From 12-FULL-44-12b sp964348525 (GTDB lineage Bacteria; Patescibacteriota; Minisyncoccia; Phycocordibacterales; Zambryskibacteraceae): DNA of 64,000 nucleotides. The position numbers were made by a program, and so were the translations under genes. Under the pieces are notes generated by a model, which saw only the letters and a program-made list of their open reading frames with translations, was not told the DNA's origin and searched no databases. Below are positions 30,910-40,124 of the stretch, in pieces (position 1 is the stretch's first letter; each line of letters begins with the position of its first letter). The DNA lies in contig CAYGCY010000001.1 in NCBI GenBank assembly GCA_964348525.1, forward strand, positions 1 to 64,000, written 5' to 3'.

Positions 30910-32076
30910 TTACAAAGTATCTTTGAGTCTGAGAGATAAAAATACTCCTATAAAAAGTATTCCCGCGAGGACTACGAAAGAAGTGTATGGACCAAGAATA
31001 TATATACTCGTTGCGCCTATCATTGGGGACACTAAATAGGAGACTGGTCTAGTAGCCCTGAATATCCCCACAGTACCAGTCTCTCTGCCTTTTATATGTT
31101 TGAAGAAATATGATTCTGTCGCTATTTCTACTGCGCTTGCCCCAGTTCTTGTCATAAATAGTGCTAATGCCCATACCAATATAGAGCTTATGCTTATTAC
31201 TGAAAGCATAGCGGTAGATATGGCTATTAGAAAAAAACCGATAGACATAATTTCTTTTTCACCAAACATTCTATCTGCCAGCTCTCCTAAAGGTAGTTCA
31301 AAAAGGACAAATGGTAAAAGCATTACGGAGAATATGATACCTATCTCTGTCCAAGCGAACCCTATATTTTGATGGAGATGTATGGGTACCCAGATAATCA
31401 TCCACGCATAAAAAAATTGAAGTAAAAAATTTAAAAATATACCCATCCGCATGTCTTTGGTAACAGGCGCATGATGAATGGGCAATAGGTGGTGGTCTGT
31501 CTTGTGACTAAAATGGGCTGGGATAGCAAGAAATAAAAAGAAAACAGAAAGCATATATATAAAGGCATACCCATTTGATTCAAGTGCAAAACCCAAAAAT
31601 AGTGGGGTTATCACAAAAGCCACGCTCCCTACTGTCAAAAATATTCCTCGTACTTCGCCAGTATTAGTTTCGTCTTTTATTTCTCTTTCAAGAATTATGT
31701 CTAGTACATAGAAAAGAAAAACAATAGCAGCTTGGTGCACGATGAATCCCAAGCCGACTAAGATTGGCGTCTCTGCGGACGACATTGTAGTTACTGCCAA
31801 TATTTCAAGCACGGCTGTGGTTGTGAAGGCAGAGCGCAAGTTAATTTGCTTGAAAAAAGTTTCTGAAGACAAGAGTATTAATAGAGAAAGTATTGAACCC
31901 AAAGCGAAAAGTGTAGCCACTTCAAATTTGCCGAAAAAATTTTCAAGGTAGGAGGAATTTATATAAAGTATTAGGCAATAGTGAATTGCAGAAAAGAGCC
32001 CCGCCAAATATATGGGCAAAAATTTTCTGTTTCTTCCAATAAGACCTCCGTGGTGGAGTCTGCTTAAAACACGCAT
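30910..32076 (-). CDS. MFS transporter
   Basis: 388 residues with about 11-12 membrane helices. The central loop motif is PLGELADRMFGEKEIM, matching the MFS signature G-x-x-x-D-R-x-G-x-k between helices 7 and 8. It lies convergent to the Gmad2 gene with only 1 nt between the stops. Two family-A hairpins lie upstream. Substrate unknown. Confidence 0.82.
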   Translation of the reverse strand: MRVLSRLHHGGLIGRNRKFLPIYLAGLFSAIHYCLILYINSSYLENFFGKFEVATLFALGSILSLLILLSSETFFKQINLRSAFTTTAVLEILAVTTMSSAETPILVGLGFIVHQAAIVFLFYVLDIILEREIKDETNTGEVRGIFLTVGSVAFVITPLFLGFALESNGYAFIYMLSVFFLFLAIPAHFSHKTDHHLLPIHHAPVTKDMRMGIFLNFLLQFFYAWMIIWVPIHLHQNIGFAWTEIGIIFSVMLLPFVLFELPLGELADRMFGEKEIMSIGFFLIAISTAMLSVISISSILVWALALFMTRTGASAVEIATESYFFKHIKGRETGTVGIFRATRPVSYLVSPMIGATSIYILGPYTSFVVLAGILFIGVFLSLRLKDTL

Positions 32077-32113
32077 ATACCAAGTGTACCAAAGGTTTTA
32101 CCAATAAAGAGAG

Positions 32114-32185
32114 AATATAAACCAGAAATGCCTCGTCACGGAGAGATAAACCTCGCTCCTAAACGAGGCATTTCTGGTTTATATT
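32114..32185 (+). repeat. Loop-conserved hairpin, family A, copy 2
   Basis: A perfect 23-bp stem (32114-32136 with 32163-32185) encloses the variant core GGAGAGATAAACCTCGCTCC. Arms resemble those of copies 1 and 5 with compensating changes, for example ATGCC/GGCAT instead of GTGCC/GGCAC. It sits 12 nt before copy 3, which points the other way. Confidence 0.85.
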
Positions 32186-32196
32186 TATATTAAGAC

Positions 32197-32263
32197 GAAA
32201 ACTGAACTAGCCTGTCCGCGGAGCGCGGTATATCTCTCCAAAGGACAGGCTAGTTCAGTTTTC
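32197..32263 (-). repeat. Loop-conserved hairpin, family A, copy 3
   Basis: A perfect 21-bp stem (32197-32217 with 32243-32263) has arms unrelated to the other copies. Read on the minus strand, the loop has the exact core GGAGAGATATACCGCGCTCC. It lies 38 nt downstream of the RNase J stop codon in the direction of transcription, as expected for a 3'-end element. Confidence 0.87.
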
Positions 32264-32300
32264 TAGAGGGGAGCTATGGGGATTTATCTGGTTGTCTTTA

Positions 32301-34211
32301 TTACACTCCAAGTGTTACAGGTATCACTATAGGAGTCTTGGCTGTTTTTTGGAATAAGAATTTTGATATATCTTCAGACACGGCATTTTTCACATAGTCG
32401 AAATTTATCGGATTCATTCCTTGAGTAGTTCCTTCTATGGAATGCCTGATAATCATGCGTGCCTGATTCAGAAGATCTTGAGACTCGCGCAGATACACAA
32501 ACCCTCTGGAAATAATATCTGGTGATTTTTTTAATTTCCCTGTTTTTAGATTGATGGTGGCGACGATTACGAATATTCCATCAGCAGCAAGGGCTTTTCT
32601 ATCTCTCATTACCACTTCCTGTATGTCTCCTATGGAGAAGCCGTCTACTATCACATCTTCAGAAGGGGCCTTCTCTTTGAGTACTGTTATGCTTTTGCCC
32701 TCATCTCTTATTTCTATAATTGAACCATTGTCTGGTACCACGATATTTTCTTTAGGTGTGCCGTTTGATTCTGCGAGCTCTGCATGTTGTCTCAACATAA
32801 AGTGATTACCGTGAAGCGGAACAAAAAATCTGTGTTTTATTTGTTGCTGTATCCAGCGGAGTTCGTCTCGGTTGCCGTGCCCAGATGCATGAATGTCTGA
32901 ATCTAGATAAGTGATTATTTTTGCTCCAGATCTGTACAAATTATCTTTCAATTTGGTAACTGCAAGATAATTTGTAGGAATAATAGACGAAGACAAAAGC
33001 ACAGTGTCGGTTGGTTTTAGCTGGACCTGCTTGTGAGTTTTGTTTGCTATGCGCATAAGAGCAGCAAATTCTTCTCCTTGAGCGCCGGTAACGAGCATCA
33101 CGATTCTATCTGGAGGGTAGTTGTCTATTTCCTCTATGCCAATAATGCTTTTTGTTTCTGTAAGCTTAAGGTGCCTGATGATTTCAAGGTTAGTTTTCAT
33201 ACTGCGTCCCTCCACTACTACTTTTTTGTTGTATTTTTCTGCAGCCGCAATAATGGCGATGATCCGCTCAACTTGAGAAGCAAATGTGGCGATAATCATT
33301 CTTCCCGAAACCTCTTTGATGTATCTATCTATATTTTCTATAACCACTGATTCAGAAAGTGAAAACCCAGGTTTTTCTATAGAAGTAGAGTCCATGGTAA
33401 GAAGCAGGGCTTCCTTTCCTTTGAATTGCTTGTACTGCTCTACCTCTTCGTCTGTAGGAACTCCTTTTATGTTGTCTACACGCACATCTTCAATAAATAT
33501 TATTTCTCCGTATGGAGTTTCTACAATGAGACCCATCGAATCGGGGATAGTGTGGGAAATAGGGAAGGTGCGTATTCTCAAAGATCCGCAAGAGATGGTT
33601 TCTTTTCCTTCTATTACCTTTATGTCGAGTTTTTGCAAATGAGGGAATTCTTCCTGTCTCTTTTCCACCATTATTGCTCCGAATTGTCTTGTATATATAG
33701 GTGGGTAGCCTATGCGATCAATGATGTAGGGGATTCCGCCAATATGGTCTAAGTGCCCGTGAGTGATGAAGAGGGCTCGAATTTTTTCTTTTCTCTCTTC
33801 CAAATATCTTGTGTTAGGCAAAATGTAGTCTATGCCTGGAGTGTCCTGTTCTTTAAATTGAAATCCGGCATCCACCACAATGATGTCGTCTTTGTATTCA
33901 ATGGCAGTCATATTTCTGCCTATTTCCTCCACTCCTCCAAGTGGGATGATACGTATTGCGTCTCCTATTTCAGGAATAGGTATTCTTTTTTCATCGATAG
34001 TTTGTCTTACAGAAAAACCTCCCGCGCCCGGTCCGGTTTTTCTCATTGGTCTTCTACCATTTCCTCTAAATGGGCGAGGACCGCCTCTTCCTCTTTTAGG
34101 TGCAGAGAAAGGCTTTCTGTCTCCAGATCTTTGAGGAGATGCATTTTGAGACGAGGAAAAAGATCTTCTAAATGAAGAGTTTCTCGTTTCTCCTCCACTG
34201 TTTTGTTCCAT
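32301..34211 (-). CDS. rnj: Ribonuclease J
   Basis: 636 residues. A basic, Ser/Gly/Arg-rich extension of about 70 residues precedes a metallo-beta-lactamase domain with the zinc motif THGHLDHIGG, then HTIPDSMG, the beta-CASP domain and HASGHGNRDELRW, and a C-terminal RNase J domain. It processes and degrades RNA with endo- and 5'-exonuclease activity. 5'-to-3' attack on mRNAs that begin at or near the start codon would matter in this organism. The extension may bind RNA or ribosomes. Confidence 0.94.
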   Translation of the reverse strand: MEQNSGGETRNSSFRRSFSSSQNASPQRSGDRKPFSAPKRGRGGPRPFRGNGRRPMRKTGPGAGGFSVRQTIDEKRIPIPEIGDAIRIIPLGGVEEIGRNMTAIEYKDDIIVVDAGFQFKEQDTPGIDYILPNTRYLEERKEKIRALFITHGHLDHIGGIPYIIDRIGYPPIYTRQFGAIMVEKRQEEFPHLQKLDIKVIEGKETISCGSLRIRTFPISHTIPDSMGLIVETPYGEIIFIEDVRVDNIKGVPTDEEVEQYKQFKGKEALLLTMDSTSIEKPGFSLSESVVIENIDRYIKEVSGRMIIATFASQVERIIAIIAAAEKYNKKVVVEGRSMKTNLEIIRHLKLTETKSIIGIEEIDNYPPDRIVMLVTGAQGEEFAALMRIANKTHKQVQLKPTDTVLLSSSIIPTNYLAVTKLKDNLYRSGAKIITYLDSDIHASGHGNRDELRWIQQQIKHRFFVPLHGNHFMLRQHAELAESNGTPKENIVVPDNGSIIEIRDEGKSITVLKEKAPSEDVIVDGFSIGDIQEVVMRDRKALAADGIFVIVATINLKTGKLKKSPDIISRGFVYLRESQDLLNQARMIIRHSIEGTTQGMNPINFDYVKNAVSEDISKFLFQKTAKTPIVIPVTLGV

Positions 34212-34244
34212 ATTTAACTTTTATTACTTTTTATAAATCAGGCT

Positions 34245-36047
34245 TTATCGAACAAAGATTTTCCAAACAGAATCGGTTTCTATAAACCAGTCTGATATAT
34301 CCAAAAACCTTTCAGAGCCGTTATTTACGGTCTTTAGTTCTACTCTTTTTACTCTTTTAGAGATAGCGTAGACATATTTCGGAGCATACAAGAACGTTGC
34401 CGGTATGTCGCTATCGAATTCTTTAATGAGCAAAGAAAGAGTTTCCTGTTGCTTCGTATTATCGGCGATTTTGCGTAGGCTGTCAAGAAGTTTGTCGGCT
34501 TTGCTGTTTGCATAAAGAGCCACATTAAGTCCGGGGTCAAAGCGCTCGGATGAATGCCAAAAAGGGAATAGGTCCATTTCTCTCCCTATTACTTCTCCAA
34601 ACAAAAGTGAATCGTACTTTCTTTCTCTTATTATGTTTTGCTGTAAATCTCCGGCCTCGAATACTTCGACAGAAACCTCAACTCCAAGTTTTTCATAAGT
34701 GTTTTTTAAAATATTTGCGGCTGAAACCAAATCACTCGTGTCTGCTGTGGCTATAGAAAATTTTAGTGGTGTTGATACCGCTGTTTTTCCTTTGCCAGTA
34801 GTTTTTACTCTAAAGCCGTTCGTCGAGCTCGCTATTTTATACCCTGCCTTATCAAGAATTTCTCCAGCCTCTTTTAGCCCGTCTCCGGAAACAATGTTCT
34901 TTGAGCTAACATTTAGAATAGGCCCATAGATTGGAGCCCCAAAATTTTTCAAACTTTCAGAAACAATTTGCTCTCTGGGGGCTACCAAAGAAAGCGCCTT
35001 TCTTACATTTTTATCCGCCAAGATTTTGTTGTGGTTTTGATTAAAGAAAAGGGCAAAGATTCTTGGAAGAGTAGGAGACACGATATTAAAGCCTCTTTTT
35101 GATAAAGTCTCTGCATTTTCAGGGGCTATACCACCGAGAGAATCTATTTCTCCAGATATTAAAGATGACACCGCTTTGTTTTCATTGTTGTAAAACAAAA
35201 CTTTTATGTTGGTAATGAAAGGTTCTCCTTTGACATATTCGTTAAAGGCTTTGAGACTAATTTCTGAAGGTATTCCTCCTGAATCTCTTGAAACAGAGTT
35301 CACTATATATGGGCCCGCCCCTATAGCCTCGAGATTAAGACTGCTCCACTGAAATTCATCTGGCACAACCTTGCTCCAAATGTGTTTTGGCAAAATGCCT
35401 ATCGTGAGATTTTCCAGAAAAGGTGCGTAGGGCTGTTTTAAGTGAAAATTTATTGAAAGATTGTCTATTTTTTCAATAGAAACCCCTTCCCAGTTTGCCC
35501 TTTTTGGGCTTTTTATCATTGGGTCTTTTATTTTTTCTATAGTGTAAATGACATCATCTGCAGTTAGTGGTTTGTTGTCATGAAAAATCAACCCCTCTTT
35601 CAAATGTACAAAATATGTCTTGCCGTCATCTGATACGTCTACAGATTTTGCCAAAAGATTTTCATATTCTCCTTGGGCGGTGGCTTTTACTAGCCCTGCA
35701 TATACAAGAGCGGTTACATCTTTGTCAGCATCTGTAATAGCGAGCACTGGGTTTATAAATCTTGGAGTTCCAACTATTCCTTCTGTTAGCGCGCCACCTT
35801 TTTTAGGAATTTCCACACTAAATCTGTTGTTTACTCCAAAAAGCATAAAAAACGCTGTGAGCACCATTATTCCGCTCAATATTGCAAAAATCATTTTCTC
35901 TGTGGCCGAGAAAAGTTTATAAGATCTTGCTATGTAATGGCTACCAGGCAAATGTATTTCTTTTTCAAAAAATTTGAAATACTTTCCGTAATACCCGCTA
36001 AGGAGTTTTTCTAAAATTTTCTTTAAATGTTCAATCATAAGCCTCAA
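34245..36047 (-). CDS. Membrane-anchored ABC-type solute-binding protein, family 5
   Basis: 600 residues (ATG 36038 is an alternative start). A cytoplasmic segment and one membrane helix (about 50-72) precede an SBP_bac_5 domain: GGALTEGIVGTPRFINPVLAITDADKDVTALVYAGL and, later, LTADDVIYTIEKIKDP are typical of oligopeptide-binding proteins (OppA/DppA). The anchor is a helix rather than a lipid. No permease genes are adjacent, so its partner is unknown. Confidence 0.9.
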   Translation of the reverse strand: MRLMIEHLKKILEKLLSGYYGKYFKFFEKEIHLPGSHYIARSYKLFSATEKMIFAILSGIMVLTAFFMLFGVNNRFSVEIPKKGGALTEGIVGTPRFINPVLAITDADKDVTALVYAGLVKATAQGEYENLLAKSVDVSDDGKTYFVHLKEGLIFHDNKPLTADDVIYTIEKIKDPMIKSPKRANWEGVSIEKIDNLSINFHLKQPYAPFLENLTIGILPKHIWSKVVPDEFQWSSLNLEAIGAGPYIVNSVSRDSGGIPSEISLKAFNEYVKGEPFITNIKVLFYNNENKAVSSLISGEIDSLGGIAPENAETLSKRGFNIVSPTLPRIFALFFNQNHNKILADKNVRKALSLVAPREQIVSESLKNFGAPIYGPILNVSSKNIVSGDGLKEAGEILDKAGYKIASSTNGFRVKTTGKGKTAVSTPLKFSIATADTSDLVSAANILKNTYEKLGVEVSVEVFEAGDLQQNIIRERKYDSLLFGEVIGREMDLFPFWHSSERFDPGLNVALYANSKADKLLDSLRKIADNTKQQETLSLLIKEFDSDIPATFLYAPKYVYAISKRVKRVELKTVNNGSERFLDISDWFIETDSVWKIFVR

Positions 36048-36071
36048 AACGAGGTGTATTGTTATTCTAAC

Positions 36072-36296
36072 TTATTTCAAGAATAGGTCGGTCAGTATAG
36101 TCACAACAAAAAGAATGGCTACTACTATTGTGCCGACAAATATGGTTTTTTCTGCGCCACGTTTTTCATACTTTACTCCGCTGAAAGTGTCTTGACCGAA
36201 TGCTGAACCAAGGCCTGCATCTGAACGCTGGAAAAGAACTCCTATTATGAGAAGTACCGCCAAACCTATTTGAATAAACGACAATATATTAGACAT
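36072..36296 (-). CDS. secG: Preprotein translocase subunit SecG
   Basis: 74 residues with two membrane helices (about 5-22 and 52-72) joined by a loop with LFQRSDAGLGSAFGQDTFSGVKYEKRGAEK, the SecG signature. It assists SecYE in export. It lies upstream of and in the same direction as the solute-binding protein. Confidence 0.93.
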   Translation of the reverse strand: MSNILSFIQIGLAVLLIIGVLFQRSDAGLGSAFGQDTFSGVKYEKRGAEKTIFVGTIVVAILFVVTILTDLFLK

Positions 36297-36339
36297 AGGG
36301 GATAGATTAGCATAAAGAAGGAAATAAAAAACAAAGTCC

Positions 36340-36385
36340 CACAGCTCGTCATGGAAAGATATACCTTGCCTCCAAATGAACTACA
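36340..36385 (+). repeat. Degenerate family-A element, copy 4
   Basis: GGAAAGATATACCTTGCCTCC (36352-36372) matches the family-A core with a few changes, flanked by CGTCAT and AAATGAAC, but the arms hardly pair any more. It lies upstream of secG. A small stem AATGGCTC/GAGCCATT follows at about 36393-36412. Confidence 0.55.
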
Positions 36386-36446
36386 AGACTTTAATGGCTC
36401 TGTAGAGCCATTTTAGGGTTTGATAAATTTATGAGCCAAATTATAC

Positions 36447-36475
36447 TTGACAGATATAGCATAGTATGCTATCAT
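36447..36475 (+). promoter_or_regulatory. Promoter of the 309-residue orphan gene
   Basis: TTGACA (36447-36452) and TATCAT (36470-36475) are 17 nt apart. The spacer and -10 form a small inverted repeat (ATAGCATA/TATGCTAT). A leader of about 70 nt with GCGGAGGA before the ATG follows. Confidence 0.7.
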
Positions 36476-36551
36476 ATTAACAGCAGTACCGTGGGCATTC
36501 CGGCCCACACACATCACAGTTTTACGCCCTAGGGGGCGGAGGACAACAGCC

Positions 36552-37481
36552 ATGCCGTTCATCCAGAGTGTTGAGAATGTCGCGAAGGTGGAGAAGGCTT
36601 TCCTCGCCGTGTGCGAGGAGCTCTCCAAGGTGGTCGAGGAGTGCCGGACGATTCCGGACTTCCGCATCCACCGGCTCGTCGAGGTGCTTCTCTTGGTCGT
36701 TGGGCGCGCCTGCGCCTGGATCGAGAAGGAGCCCCTGAAGTCGAACCCCAAGCGCCTCGAGTACCTCGGTATCGAGGTGACGCGCGCGAAGGATCGCCTC
36801 GTCGGCGCTCGCATCAACTTCCTGAGGAATCGGGATGAGACGCGGGAGCGGGTTGTGCATGAGATGAAGGCGATGAAGCATTTCGCCTCGCTTCTCAATG
36901 CTCACCTCGCGGAAGCCGAGCAGGTCATCCTGTTCGACATTCCGGAGCTTGCGCCGTGCGCGGTGCAAGTCTCTCACGACATCGAGCTCAAGCTCGAGCG
37001 TGGGCAGAAGGTCACCGTGAACGAGGTGGTTGAAGCCTCGCAAAACGCCTCGACCCAGCTCAATGTCCTTCGGGACGCGGAGCGCTCGTTCTACGAGGAC
37101 GAGGCTGTCCTCAACGACCTGCGGATGCGCATCAATGCGCTCCGTCGTGACGAGACGGTCTTCCGTCGCGTCGGGAACGGTCTCTTCCACCGCGCTGGCT
37201 TCCTTGCGAAGCTCGCAAAGCCGGGTAGCGGGGAGTCGCTCGCGCTTCTCCGCAAGACCTTCATCGTCCTTCTCAACCAGCTGGTTGAGGTGGAAGAGGA
37301 GGTTGCGGCGAAGGAAGCTTCCGCGCGTGTCGCGGAAGTGCTCACGCCCCCGCCCTCGAAGCGCCGGAAGCCCCGTCGCTACGTCGCGAAGGGCGAGAAG
37401 CGCACCGAGCCCAAGGAGAAGAAGGGCAAGAAGGAGAAGAAGGGCGAGAAGGGCAAGCGCAGGCTCGCCGTCGCCGCCTGA
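36552..37481 (+). CDS. Orphan GC-rich helical protein with a Lys/Arg-rich tail
   Basis: 309 residues. Residues 1-255 are predicted almost all helical, with heptad-like stretches and no membrane segment. The last 55 residues are a basic tail (SKRRKPRRYVAKGEKR, then KKGKKEKKGEKGKRR), reminiscent of tails that bind nucleic acid or ribosomes. The gene is far richer in GC than the surrounding DNA and uses GC-ending codons. It has a consensus promoter, a GGAGGA ribosome site 8 nt before the ATG and its own terminator. No family recognised. Confidence 0.78.
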   Translation: MPFIQSVENVAKVEKAFLAVCEELSKVVEECRTIPDFRIHRLVEVLLLVVGRACAWIEKEPLKSNPKRLEYLGIEVTRAKDRLVGARINFLRNRDETRERVVHEMKAMKHFASLLNAHLAEAEQVILFDIPELAPCAVQVSHDIELKLERGQKVTVNEVVEASQNASTQLNVLRDAERSFYEDEAVLNDLRMRINALRRDETVFRRVGNGLFHRAGFLAKLAKPGSGESLALLRKTFIVLLNQLVEVEEEVAAKEASARVAEVLTPPPSKRRKPRRYVAKGEKRTEPKEKKGKKEKKGEKGKRRLAVAA

Positions 37482-37498
37482 AGCACAAGCTGTGAGAC

Positions 37499-37530
37499 AA
37501 CGGCCATCCGAAACAGGATGGCCGTTTTCT
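37499..37530 (+). terminator. Rho-independent terminator
   Basis: AACGGCCATCC pairs with GGATGGCCGTT around GAAACA, followed by TTCT. It lies 17 nt after the stop of the 309-residue gene. Confidence 0.87.
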
Positions 37531-37538
37531 ATTGCGCA

Positions 37539-37566
37539 TTGCGCACCTTTTTCAAATAACTATAAT
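37539..37566 (+). promoter_or_regulatory. groESL promoter
   Basis: TTGCGC (37539-37544) and TATAAT (37561-37566) are 16 nt apart. The words GCGCACCTT occur as a direct repeat over the -35 side and just after the -10. No CIRCE inverted repeat is visible, so HrcA control is unlikely. Confidence 0.65.
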
Positions 37567-37596
37567 GTGCGCACCTTATAAGTAGGAGATAACAAT

Positions 37597-37923
37597 ATGA
37601 AAAATAAAAAAACCAATAAAGCACCAGTTATCACCTCAAATATTTCACCACTAGGCGACAGGGTGCTTTTAAAGCCAATAGAAGAAAAAGTAATGAAAAC
37701 TGAATCGGGCATTTATCTACCCGAAAATCTTAAAGATGAAAACCAAGGAAAATATGGGGAAGTGGTGGCAATAGGCCCGGGAAGATTTGATGATGGGGAA
37801 TTAATACCTATGCAAGTAAAAGTAGGACAGAAAGTTTTGTATTCGTGGGGCGACACTATAAAACACGACGACGAAGAATTTATCCTTGTTCGAGAAGGCG
37901 AAATATTAGCAATTATTAAATAA
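37597..37923 (+). CDS. groES: Co-chaperonin GroES
   Basis: 108 residues, a little longer than usual because of a short N-terminal extension. It shows SPLGDRVLLKPIEEKVMKTESGIYLPEN (mobile loop), VAIGPGRFDDGELIPMQVKVGQKVLYSWGDTIKHDDEEFILVREGEILAII, the full GroES fold. It caps GroEL. AGGAG lies 8 nt before the ATG. groEL follows 39 nt later. Confidence 0.96.
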   Translation: MKNKKTNKAPVITSNISPLGDRVLLKPIEEKVMKTESGIYLPENLKDENQGKYGEVVAIGPGRFDDGELIPMQVKVGQKVLYSWGDTIKHDDEEFILVREGEILAIIK

Positions 37924-37962
37924 ATTTTATTCATTATTCCTAATTCACTATTCTAAACACAC

Positions 37963-39603
37963 ATGTCAAAACAAATATTATTTAGAGAAGATGCTAGAGA
38001 GGCTTTAAAAAAAGGAGTGGATGCGGTTGCGAATGCTGTAAAGGTCACCATTGGTCCCCGTGGCAGAAATGTGGTTTTAGACAAAGGGTACGGAGCACCT
38101 ACCATCACCAATGATGGAGTGACGATTGCAAAAGACATCACCTTGAAAGATAAGTTTGAAAATATGGGGGCAGAAATTGTGAAAGAGGTCGCAACAAAGA
38201 CCAATGACATCGCGGGGGATGGCACCACGACATCCGTCATTCTTACTCAAGCCATGGTTTCTGAGGGCTTTAAAAGAACCACTATGGGGACGAACGCTAT
38301 GGGTATACGCCTTGGTATGGAAGAGGCTGTAAAAGATTCTGTCCTACTTCTAAAAAAAATGGCAAAGCCCATAAAAAGTGATGAAGAGATACAGCAGGTC
38401 GCAACTATTTCTGCAGAATCGGTTGAGGTGGGGGAGACCATTGCTTCTACTATCAGAAAAGTTGGCAAAGACGGAGTAGTGACTGTGGAAGAATCCCAGT
38501 CTATGGGTATAGAAAGCGAAGTGGTAGAAGGTCTTGAATTTGACAAAGGTTTTGTGTCTCCTTATATGGTTACAAATGCCGAAAGAATGGAGGCAGAATA
38601 CAAAGATGTTCCCATTCTCATAACGGACAAGAAAGTTTCTTCTGTAAAAGATATTTTGCCGTTATTGGAAAAACTCGCGCAGTCTGGCAAAAAAGAATTG
38701 GTAATAATAGCTGACGACATAGACGGAGAAGCTCTAACTACTTTTGTATTAAATAAATTGCGAGGAGGTTTTTCAGTTCTAGGAATAAAAGCTCCTGGGT
38801 ATGGAGATAGGAAAAAAGATTCGCTTGCCGATCTTGCCGTGACGGTGGGGGCGTCTTTGGTTTCTGAAGAGCTTGGTATAAAGCTTGAGAATGCGGATAT
38901 TTCTCACTTGGGCAAAGCGAGAAAAATAATTTCTAAAAGAGATAAGACCATTGTGGTGGGGGGCAAGGGTAAAAAGTCTGATATAGAGGAAAGAATTCTG
39001 TCTCTCAGGAAACAGTTGGAAAATACAGACTCCAAATTTGATCAGGAAAAACTAGAAGAAAGAATAGGCAAACTTTCCGGAGGGGTAGCTGTTATTCGGG
39101 TAGGCGCTGCAACAGAGACAGAAATGAAATATTTGAAACTAAAAATAGAGGATGCTGTGAACGCCACTAAGGCTGCTATTTCAGAAGGGATAGTACCAGG
39201 GGGAGGGACGGCTCTCGCAAAAGTTGCGAAAGATTTGGAAAAGAATCTAGCCAAAATGAAAATAGAAGGTGGTTTTGACGAGGAGAAAAAAGCCGGTTAT
39301 GCAGTAGTAGCCTCCGCTCTCACTTCTCCATTAAGAAACATCGCGCAAAATGCTGGGAGAGATGATGGGTCTGTTGTAGTAGAAAGAGTCTCGGATGGAG
39401 ACAGTAATTCCGGATACAATGCTCTCGAAAATAAATTCGAGAAAGATATGTTCAAGGCCGGAATCATTGATCCGGTGAAAGTAACTCGCACTGCTCTCGA
39501 GAATTCCGCATCAGCTGTAGCGATACTTCTTACTACTGAAGTAGCAATAGCAGATTTGCCGGAAAAGAAAGAAAAAGAAATAAGCGAAGAAGGAGGGTAT
39601 TAG
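37963..39603 (+). CDS. groEL: Chaperonin GroEL
   Basis: 546 residues of the 60-kDa chaperonin. The ATP site includes GPRGRNVVLDKGYGAPTITNDGVTIAKDI and GDGTTTSVILTQAM. The apical and intermediate domains are complete (EVVEGLEFDKGFVSPYM, GGVAVIRVGAATETEMK). The C-terminus ends with a short charged tail and lacks the GGM repeats of many GroELs. Confidence 0.97.
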   Translation: MSKQILFREDAREALKKGVDAVANAVKVTIGPRGRNVVLDKGYGAPTITNDGVTIAKDITLKDKFENMGAEIVKEVATKTNDIAGDGTTTSVILTQAMVSEGFKRTTMGTNAMGIRLGMEEAVKDSVLLLKKMAKPIKSDEEIQQVATISAESVEVGETIASTIRKVGKDGVVTVEESQSMGIESEVVEGLEFDKGFVSPYMVTNAERMEAEYKDVPILITDKKVSSVKDILPLLEKLAQSGKKELVIIADDIDGEALTTFVLNKLRGGFSVLGIKAPGYGDRKKDSLADLAVTVGASLVSEELGIKLENADISHLGKARKIISKRDKTIVVGGKGKKSDIEERILSLRKQLENTDSKFDQEKLEERIGKLSGGVAVIRVGAATETEMKYLKLKIEDAVNATKAAISEGIVPGGGTALAKVAKDLEKNLAKMKIEGGFDEEKKAGYAVVASALTSPLRNIAQNAGRDDGSVVVERVSDGDSNSGYNALENKFEKDMFKAGIIDPVKVTRTALENSASAVAILLTTEVAIADLPEKKEKEISEEGGY

Positions 39604-39637
39604 AAAACAGGTCGCGACTAGTGTCGCGACCTGTTTT
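39604..39637. terminator. Shared bidirectional terminator overlapping a coding end
   Basis: AAAACAGGTCGCGAC and GTCGCGACCTGTTTT form a 15-bp stem with loop TAGT, directly after the groEL stop. The minus-strand gene 39618-40046 ends inside it: its last codons are part of the stem and its TAG is the loop. Confidence 0.9.
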
Positions 39638-40046
39638 TCATGAGCCATTTTGGGAGCGGATCGCTTACGTTTGGAGAAAGCCCAGCCTTGAGCCACGCGC
39701 CCTTCATTCCAGAACGGCGGAAATGCTTGTATATAAGCGCACAGAGCTCTGGGTTGGTTCGCCTTACGAAAGCACAAGATGGAATTTTCCCGTGTTCAAG
39801 CGCGAGCAACTGCATTGATTCAACAATCTGCGCGAGGGCTCTTTTTTTCTTCGCCCTTCGTCTTTTCAGGAATTTCTGTGCTCCTTTCTCCGAGAGTTTT
39901 TCCCTAGCCGCAGCCTTCTTGAAGTCTCGTTTCTTGTGCGGAGTGATGGCACTCGCTTGCCCCCACGAGGTTATCTGTGGGTCGTTGATTGCGCGCAGTA
40001 CTTCTTTGCGGTCAATCGAGTCCGCATTGCTGTCGTCTGTGCCCAT
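39618..40046 (-). CDS. Orphan basic protein, unknown function
   Basis: 142 residues, strongly basic in the middle (KKRDFKKAAAREKLSEKGAQKFLKRRRAKKKRA) and helical, with a C-terminal part (FVRRTNPELCALIYKHFRRSGMKGAWLKAGL) that could be a small DNA- or RNA-binding fold. Codon use is GC-richer than groEL beside it. GGGG lies 5 nt before the start, with the leader word CCACA directly before the ATG, as in the gene at 42521. It is convergent with groEL and shares its terminator. Confidence 0.72.
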   Translation of the reverse strand: MGTDDSNADSIDRKEVLRAINDPQITSWGQASAITPHKKRDFKKAAAREKLSEKGAQKFLKRRRAKKKRALAQIVESMQLLALEHGKIPSCAFVRRTNPELCALIYKHFRRSGMKGAWLKAGLSPNVSDPLPKWLMKNRSRH

Positions 40047-40124
40047 TGTGGCCCCATGTAAAGATCTCTCTTTTTAAATTTACTCTAATTTGTAAAAGAA
40101 TCAACAAAGAGTAAAATGTTGCTT

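Noticed and set aside
36522..37190. Long minus-strand frame opposite the 309-residue gene
   Set aside because: High GC produces long open frames on the opposite strand. No promoter, ribosome site or recognisable protein supports it.
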